Source: an uncultured Lachnospiraceae bacterium
Lineage (GTDB): Bacteria > Bacillota > Clostridia > Lachnospirales > Lachnospiraceae
Direction: 5' to 3'
Assembly (NCBI GenBank): GCA_910586555.1
Contig: CAJUJY010000044.1
Coordinates: 1 to 29,661, forward strand
Length of the DNA stretch: 29,661 nt
Shown here: positions 24,923-29,661 of the stretch, piece after piece
How the letters are laid out: the number at the start of each line of letters is the position of its first letter
Numbering within the stretch: the first letter of the stretch is position 1
Position numbers and translations under genes: made by a program
Notes under the pieces: generated by a model
What the model saw: only the letters and a program-made list of their open reading frames with translations
The model's database searches: none
What the model was told of the DNA's origin: nothing

Positions 24923-25038
24923 GCCAAATTATATTTGCAATCTGGATGCCTGCTTGCAGGTATTAGCTGCCTGCTGGCAAAACAGCCATCCGCTTAAAAA
25001 GCATGTTCTTTAAGGGTCTGGCTTGATGAGGTTAAATT
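24923..25038. repeat. Dispersed intergenic element, copy B, between dxr and rseP
   Basis: 24923-24944 matches 13329-13350 in 21 of 22 bases. 24946-24964 matches 13384-13402 in 16 of 19. 24990-25038 resembles 16983-17036. Outer arms near 24921 and 24975 (TTTGCCA and TGGCAAA) and CCTGCTTGCAGG inside it suggest a hairpin. No gene is seen in 24907-25127. Confidence 0.6.
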
Positions 25039-25127
25039 GTGCCTGCGCGCTGCCTGGCACAAAAAATATTGTCTACAAGCCTTAAAGCCTGTTATGGTGT
25101 TAAAAGCAGCGCAGAAATGAGGATATA

Positions 25128-26486
25128 ATGAATATTATTGTAGCATTACTTATATTTACAGTGATTATAGTAATACATGAACTTGGGCATTTTTTCCTTG
25201 CCAAGAAAAATGGTGTTGGTGTACCAGAATTTTCTATAGGTATGGGGCCAAGGTTAATAACATACGCAAAAACTAAAGAAGGCCATGTAGTTAAATTCCT
25301 TTGTACACAAAAGGAATTTGAGGACAGGGCAGACTGGCAGGACGTAACAAAATATTCGTGGAAACTTTTCCCGGTTGGCGGATCATGTGCAATGGTTGGT
25401 GAAGATGAAGAGAATAATGCCGAAAATTCATTTAACAGCAAAGGTGTATGGGCAAGGTTTTCAGTTGTATTTGCAGGACCGTTTTTTAATTTTATACTTG
25501 CATTTGTGTTTTCAATAATAATACTTTCATATTCAGGAATTGACTACCCGGTCATAAGGCAGGTATATGACAACCAGCCAGCAAGCCAGAGCGGGCTTCA
25601 GGAAGGTGATGTTGTTAAAAGCATAAATGGCAAAAAGATTACAATAGGACGCGAAATATCTACGTATACACAGTTACATCCGCTTACAGGTGATAAAGTT
25701 GAAATTGTGGCAGAACGGGACGGTGAAACTAAAACATTTAGTATTGACCCTTATTATAAAACATATCTTTTTGGTTTTTCATATCCGTCCAATGAAAAGG
25801 AAGCACCTAAGATAAGCCAGGTTACAGAAGGTGGTGCATTTGAGGGTGCAGGAATTAAAGCGGGGGATATTATTAAATCCGCAGGCGGCATAAACATTTC
25901 TAATGCTGGTGAACTTAGCAGCACTATGAATTCTGTAAACCAGGGGGGAAAAGATGTTAAATTTGTAATAGAACGTGATGGTGCTACACAGGAATTTACT
26001 GTTACGCCTAAAGAATACGAAACATATACCCTTGGGTTTAATGCAGCATTTGATGAAAAAGGCGGAAGTGCTTTTGATGTGGTTAAATACAGTTTTGTTG
26101 AAGTAAAATACTGGATAACCACAACTGTTGCAAGCCTCGGGCAGCTTATTACAGGACGCCTTTCAATGAATGACGTTTCAGGGCCTGTAGGTATTGTAAA
26201 TGTTGTAGGGAGCGCAATCGACCAGAGTAAAAGCCTTGGCATTATGGCAGTAATTATACAGATGCTTTATATGTCAGTACTTTTAAGTGCAAACCTTGGT
26301 GTTATGAACCTTCTGCCGCTTCCTGCACTTGATGGCGGCAGGCTTATATTCATACTTATAGAAGCTGTACGCGGAAAGCCTGTTGACAGGGAAAAAGAAG
26401 GCTTTGTACATTTTGCTGGTTTTGTAATTTTAATGCTTTTTATGGTATTTGTAATGTATAATGATATAATTAAGATTATTAAGTAA
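25128..26486 (+). CDS. rseP: RIP-type site-2 zinc metalloprotease with two PDZ domains
   Basis: The 452-aa membrane protease has the zinc motif HELGH at residues 17-21 in the first membrane helix and the third ligand motif NLLPLPALDGGR near the C-terminus. Between them lie two PDZ-like repeats (about 165-250 and 255-300) containing GLQEGDVVKSINGK and GIKAGDIIKSAGG. It cleaves membrane-spanning substrates such as anti-sigma factors or signal peptides within the bilayer (RseP/RasP family). At 452 aa with two PDZ copies it is at the long end of the family for Firmicutes. The N-terminal half includes a cytosolic insert (residues 60-105). Confidence 0.94.
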   Translation: MNIIVALLIFTVIIVIHELGHFFLAKKNGVGVPEFSIGMGPRLITYAKTKEGHVVKFLCTQKEFEDRADWQDVTKYSWKLFPVGGSCAMVGEDEENNAENSFNSKGVWARFSVVFAGPFFNFILAFVFSIIILSYSGIDYPVIRQVYDNQPASQSGLQEGDVVKSINGKKITIGREISTYTQLHPLTGDKVEIVAERDGETKTFSIDPYYKTYLFGFSYPSNEKEAPKISQVTEGGAFEGAGIKAGDIIKSAGGINISNAGELSSTMNSVNQGGKDVKFVIERDGATQEFTVTPKEYETYTLGFNAAFDEKGGSAFDVVKYSFVEVKYWITTTVASLGQLITGRLSMNDVSGPVGIVNVVGSAIDQSKSLGIMAVIIQMLYMSVLLSANLGVMNLLPLPALDGGRLIFILIEAVRGKPVDREKEGFVHFAGFVILMLFMVFVMYNDIIKIIK

Positions 26487-26508
26487 CAGGCAGGAACGGA
26501 GGTCTTAT

Positions 26509-27585
26509 ATGTACAGGGATAATACAAGGACAGTTAATATTGGCGGTGTAAATATTGGCGGCGGAAATCCTGTAGCAATACAGTCTATGTCTAATACAAA
26601 GACATCAGATGCCAGTGCTACAATAAACCAGATAACAGGCCTTGAAAAAGCTGGATGCGATATTATAAGATGTGCTGTGCCAGACCTGGAAGCTGCAAAA
26701 GCACTTAAAGAAATTAAGAAATCTATCCACATACCGCTTGTGGCAGATATACACTTTGACTATAAACTTGCTATTGCTGCAATAGAAAACGGTGCAGATA
26801 AAATAAGGATTAACCCTGGCAATATAGGGGATAAAGAAAAGATCCAGGCTGTTGTAAATGCAGCAAAAGAAAGAAATATCCCTATACGTGTTGGCGTAAA
26901 CAGCGGTTCACTTGAAAAGGAAATAATAAAGGAATATGGCAGGGTTACCGCAGAAGGGCTTGTTAAAAGTGCACTTATGCAGGTAAAAGTAATTGAAAAT
27001 ATGGGATATAACAACCTTGTAATAAGCATAAAATCTTCAGATGTGCTTATGTGTATAAAAGCACATGAACTTATTGCAGGACAGACAGATTACCCGCTTC
27101 ATGTAGGAATTACGGAATCAGGAACAATATTAAGCGGGAATATTAAGTCTGCCATAGGGCTTGGGAATATTCTTTACCAGGGCATAGGAGATACTATACG
27201 TGTTTCACTTACAGGAAACCCTGTTGAAGAAGTTAATTCAGCAAAACTAATTTTAAGGACGCTTGGTCTTAGGAAAGGGGGTGTTACAGTTGTATCATGC
27301 CCTACATGCGGACGTACCCAGATAAATCTTATAGAACTTGCCGCCAGGACTGAAGAAATGGTTAAAAATATTAAAACAGACAGGGAACTTAAAATAGCTG
27401 TAATGGGCTGCGCTGTAAACGGGCCAGGTGAAGCAAGAGAAGCTGATATAGGCATTGCAGGCGGTAAAGGTGAAGGGCTTTTAATTAAAAAAGGTGAAAT
27501 AATTAAAAAAGTCCCTGAAGATAAACTTCTTGATGCACTTAAGGAAGAGATTTGCAAGGAACTGGAAATTAAAAACATAGATTAA
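26509..27585 (+). CDS. ispG: 4-hydroxy-3-methylbut-2-en-1-yl diphosphate synthase (flavodoxin/ferredoxin)
   Basis: The 358-aa enzyme carries out the penultimate MEP-pathway step, converting MEcPP to HMBPP. Its 4Fe-4S ligands are visible: C264 and C267 in SCPTCGRTQ, C301 in MGCAVNGPGEAREADIG and the glutamate ligand E308 in the same motif. The N-terminal TIM-barrel part contains VADIHFDYKLA and RINPGNIG. It lacks the insert domain of plant enzymes, as normal for bacteria. GGAGG lies about 8 nt before the ATG. It is the last gene of the block; polC, often next in Clostridia, is not here. Confidence 0.97.
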   Translation: MYRDNTRTVNIGGVNIGGGNPVAIQSMSNTKTSDASATINQITGLEKAGCDIIRCAVPDLEAAKALKEIKKSIHIPLVADIHFDYKLAIAAIENGADKIRINPGNIGDKEKIQAVVNAAKERNIPIRVGVNSGSLEKEIIKEYGRVTAEGLVKSALMQVKVIENMGYNNLVISIKSSDVLMCIKAHELIAGQTDYPLHVGITESGTILSGNIKSAIGLGNILYQGIGDTIRVSLTGNPVEEVNSAKLILRTLGLRKGGVTVVSCPTCGRTQINLIELAARTEEMVKNIKTDRELKIAVMGCAVNGPGEAREADIGIAGGKGEGLLIKKGEIIKKVPEDKLLDALKEEICKELEIKNID

Positions 27586-27606
27586 ACCAAAGGTTAAATC
27601 TTTGGT
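27586..27606 (+). terminator. Weak hairpin after ispG
   Basis: ACCAAAG (27586-27592) and CTTTGGT (27600-27606) are perfect arms but without a T run after them. Confidence 0.35.
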
Positions 27607-27665
27607 AAATTCCATGAATGGATTAGTAGAATTAATAAAAAATTATAGAGGAGCGGTTAAAAAAG

Positions 27666-28196
27666 ATGCCAGAACAATATCCAATTATAAAAATAGCAGA
27701 AATAATTTCAAATAATGACGCTGATGTAATGAAAGACATTAATATCTGTGTTAATAACACAGATACATACTTTAAAGACCATGCTGGTGATTATGATGAA
27801 CGTGGAATTACAGCCAAAGATATTGAAAAAGGTGAAGTAGCAAAAGATGAAATAATATGGCTTGGAATGATTGATATCCTTGAAAAATATGGTTATGTAT
27901 GTGAGGTTGACACAAGTGATTTCCTGGAAGATTTTATAGATACTGTACAGGATTTTAATGGTACAAAAACAAATAACCTTCCAGTAAATGCAGACTGGTT
28001 TGATGAAGATGCAGAAATTTTTGAATGGTGTGAAGTCTTAGACGGGAACTGGGCCCTGGAAGGTTACTGTATAGCTGATATTGGTTTTGGTGGTGATGAC
28101 CTGGTTTTATTTCCATGCCTGTTAGAACAGCTTGAAGAACTGGACGGGTACGCCAGGCAGGCAGGATACTCTATAGGATATGCCAAAAATGCGTAA
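27666..28196 (+). CDS. Acidic hypothetical protein, possibly DUF6630-like
   Basis: The 176-aa soluble protein is very acidic, with many Asp and Glu (SDFLEDFIDTVQDF, NADWFDEDAEIFEWCEVLD). It has no signal peptide or membrane segment. The C-terminal part IADIGFGGDDLVLFPCLLEQLEELDGYARQAGY faintly resembles DUF6630-type proteins, which is a low-confidence impression. AGGAG lies upstream of the ATG. The Fic-fold gene starts 38 nt after its stop on the same strand, so the two may be co-transcribed. DNA mimicry or an antitoxin-like role for an acidic partner is possible, but nothing in the sequence proves it. Confidence 0.75.
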   Translation: MPEQYPIIKIAEIISNNDADVMKDINICVNNTDTYFKDHAGDYDERGITAKDIEKGEVAKDEIIWLGMIDILEKYGYVCEVDTSDFLEDFIDTVQDFNGTKTNNLPVNADWFDEDAEIFEWCEVLDGNWALEGYCIADIGFGGDDLVLFPCLLEQLEELDGYARQAGYSIGYAKNA

Positions 28197-28234
28197 ATCC
28201 CAGAAGAAATTTTGTTAAAAGGATAAACCAGTAA

Positions 28235-28897
28235 ATGAAACCAAAATATACTATGACACAGGAAGAAAATATTTTTCTTGCTAAAAGAAATATTGTAGAT
28301 TATATATGGAAAAGCGCTAATCTTGAAGGCATAGGGGTAACATATCCAGATACCCAGGCAATATATAATGGTATGTCAGTATCTGGATATACTATAGATG
28401 AAATAAATGCCATAAATGATTTAAAACATGCATGGCAGTATCTGTTTTTACATCTTAATGACCTGCTGGATCTGGCGTTTATAGAAAAAATCCATATGTT
28501 ACTGGGAAAGTTTACAATTATAAATGCTGGAAGTTTAAGAAAAGAAGAAGTAAGGATTGGAGGGACAGAATGGGTTCCTGGCCTGCCAGATAAAAAAAAA
28601 GCTGGAATTGAAATCCTTAAAATTACAAAATCCGGTGCCTTGCCACTTGACAGGGCACTGGATTTAATGTTGTACCTTATGAGGGAACAGTTATTTTATG
28701 ATGGCAACAAACGGGTAGCAATGCTTGCTTGTAATAAAATAATGATTGAAAATGGACAGGGTGTTATATCTGTAAAGCAAAAGGATATAAAAGAATTTTA
28801 CAAGCTATTAGTGGAATTTTATGAAACAGGCAGTAAACCTGGATTAAAACAGTTTTTATATAATAACTGTATAGACGGGATGAAATTTAACACATAA
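28235..28897 (+). CDS. Fic/DOC-fold protein with Gln in place of the catalytic His
   Basis: This 220-aa protein has the Fic core LMREQLFYDGNKRVAMLACNK at about 149-169. The canonical motif is HxFx(D/E)GNxR; here it is Q152-L-F-Y-D-G-N-K-R, so the general base His is Gln (codon CAG at 28688-28690) while the phosphate-binding GNKR is intact. The N-terminal region (ANLEGIGVTYPDTQAIYNG, INDLKHAWQYLF) fits Fic-family helices, and SLRKEEVRIGG resembles the Fic flap region. Fic enzymes usually AMPylate proteins. Loss of His predicts reduced or altered chemistry, or a binding-only role. It follows the acidic gene by 38 nt and ends at a terminator. Confidence 0.88.
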   Translation: MKPKYTMTQEENIFLAKRNIVDYIWKSANLEGIGVTYPDTQAIYNGMSVSGYTIDEINAINDLKHAWQYLFLHLNDLLDLAFIEKIHMLLGKFTIINAGSLRKEEVRIGGTEWVPGLPDKKKAGIEILKITKSGALPLDRALDLMLYLMREQLFYDGNKRVAMLACNKIMIENGQGVISVKQKDIKEFYKLLVEFYETGSKPGLKQFLYNNCIDGMKFNT

Positions 28898-28919
28898 ATA
28901 TTGTGTATTTTATATGAAA

Positions 28920-28957
28920 GGAAACCAGATAACAATAAAGCTGTCTGGTTTCTTTTA
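28920..28957. terminator. Terminator after the Fic-fold gene
   Basis: GAAACCAGA (28921-28929) and TCTGGTTTC (28944-28952) are perfect 9-bp arms followed by TTTTATTA on the plus strand. It may also serve the minus-strand remnant. Confidence 0.8.
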
Positions 28958-28986
28958 TTATGCCTGGATAATAATTTTATAGTTAA

Positions 28987-29349
28987 TTAATACCCTTTTT
29001 CCTTTAATTGTACAATATATTTATTATGTATGAAATATATACACACACATATACCTGAAATTGCAATTATAAAAAATAGAAATGCTGCACCAGAACCTTT
29101 TCCATATCCAAATATTTTTACAAGGATAGAATTTTTATCCTGTACTTCCATAAGCGGTTCAAAAACAGAATCAACTAAAAAACCTCCAAAAAGATATCCA
29201 AGCGGTATTGTAAAAAACTGTAATGAATTACGTACAGAATACACGCGTCCCTGCATATGTACTGGAATATGTATGCGTAAAATTGCATCAAGGTTAGTGT
29301 TCATAAGCTTTGCTCCTTGCCAGACTAATTTTATTATTAACCAGCACAT
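28987..29349 (-). pseudogene. MFS efflux transporter, C-terminal remnant
   Basis: The 120-codon frame encodes only the last third or less of a major facilitator protein. It includes LRIHIPVHMQGRVYSVRNSL, typical of the macrolide-efflux (Mef-like) MFS group, then FFTIPLGYLFGGFLVDSVFEPLM and a final membrane helix. Whole members are about 400 aa. No matching sequence continues upstream: in-frame reading stops at 29368-29370, inside a hairpin element that begins exactly where the homology ends. The frame has no ribosome binding site. It is a truncated gene, probably not expressed as a working transporter. Confidence 0.85.
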
Positions 29350-29408
29350 GCAAAGCCACAGGACAGTCTATAAGCTCCATACATTCCTGTCCTAAAAGAC
29401 TTTGCATG
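29347..29408. repeat. Hairpin element at the MFS truncation point
   Basis: Outer arms CATGCAAAG (29347-29355) and CTTTGCATG (29400-29408), and inner arms AGGACAG (29360-29366) and CTGTCCT (29387-29393), are perfect. GCTCCAT near 29374 and ATGGAGC near 29406 offer an alternative pairing. The rest of 29350-29661 holds no recognisable gene. Confidence 0.6.
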
Positions 29409-29518
29409 GAGCAGTTGCAATACATAAAACCATAATAATGCCTCCTGTAAATATTTATAAATATATTAAGTATAATAAACAAAATATTATTTTGTGTCAA
29501 GAAGCAAAGAACTAGCGG

Positions 29519-29565
29519 TCACGCCCATTTCATAAATTTTAATTTTATATAAATAAACAAGGGAT
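29519..29565. repeat. Dispersed repeat related to 14951-14996
   Basis: The 22 bases from 29519 match 14951-14972 in 21 positions, and similarity continues through TATATAAA and ACAA. The right arm of the 14952-15020 inverted repeat is not seen here. Confidence 0.55.
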
Positions 29566-29661
29566 AATTTATAGTTATCCTGCATTGGGGTTGTGTATAT
29601 ACTAAATTGTGTACATGCAGCAGTTTTATATATTTTCTGTAGCAGGCACGTTTCCACTACG

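Noticed and set aside
29294..29500. 68-residue minus frame upstream of the MFS remnant
   Set aside because: It is in a different frame from the remnant, spans the hairpin element and shows no recognisable family.
1..29661. tRNA, rRNA, insertion sequence or prophage genes
   Set aside because: Looked for on both strands by eye; no CCA-ended cloverleaf, rRNA signature, transposase or phage structural gene was seen.

Overview
The window looks like a chromosomal stretch of a low-GC, flagellated gut-type Clostridium relative, most likely Lachnospiraceae. This is inferred from AT-rich DNA, AGG-rich arginine codons, strong GGAGG-type ribosome binding sites, a sigma-28-type flagellin promoter, and protein families typical of that group. 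I cannot name a species from sequence alone.

Layout. (1) 64-5931, plus strand: an EF-G-like ribosomal-protection GTPase (TetM/W/O superfamily) fused to a C-terminal NYN/YacP (Rae1-type) nuclease domain, an iron-containing alcohol dehydrogenase overlapping its end, and a membrane-anchored EAL c-di-GMP phosphodiesterase. (2) 5953-6603, minus: a HAD phosphatase with its own promoter. (3) 6733-13272, minus: a complete type II-A CRISPR-Cas locus, cas9-tracrRNA-cas1-cas2-csn2-array, resembling the Streptococcus thermophilus CRISPR1 type (about 1,100-aa Cas9, long Csn2, closely similar tracrRNA tail). The array has 13 repeats and 12 spacers. (4) 13613-16247: a decayed sugar-phosphate isomerase/epimerase pseudogene, a SprA-like HExxH protein, an FMN/Fe-S flavodoxin-type oxidoreductase and an XRE regulator. 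(5) 16248-18880: a long intergenic region with a 21-bp tandem repeat, AT-rich palindromes and a gene remnant, then a cysteine-containing flagellin behind a sigma-28-like promoter. (6) 19042-21717: an orphan mannitol-type PTS IICB transporter and an SGNH esterase. (7) 22075-27585: uppS-cdsA-dxr-rseP-ispG, the envelope/isoprenoid block, behind a good promoter and a structured leader of about 230 nt. (8) 27666-29661: an acidic hypothetical protein, a Fic-fold protein lacking the catalytic His, a truncated MFS transporter remnant capped by a hairpin, and a dispersed repeat also found near 14,950.

How the parts work together. The CRISPR locus looks functional. Cas9 keeps its RuvC and HNH residues and Cas1 its metal ligands. 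The tracrRNA anti-repeat fits the repeat in the minus orientation, with an internal bulge. The array promoter -10 contains the csn2 stop codon, and the tracrRNA promoter overlaps the cas9 stop region. The uppS-ispG block supplies undecaprenyl diphosphate, CDP-diacylglycerol and MEP-pathway isoprenoid precursors, with a site-2 protease embedded. The most novel-looking items are the ribosome-protection/NYN fusion, the compact CRISPR promoter architecture with a shared 12-mer, a mosaic family of intergenic elements, and the His-less Fic protein beside an acidic partner gene.
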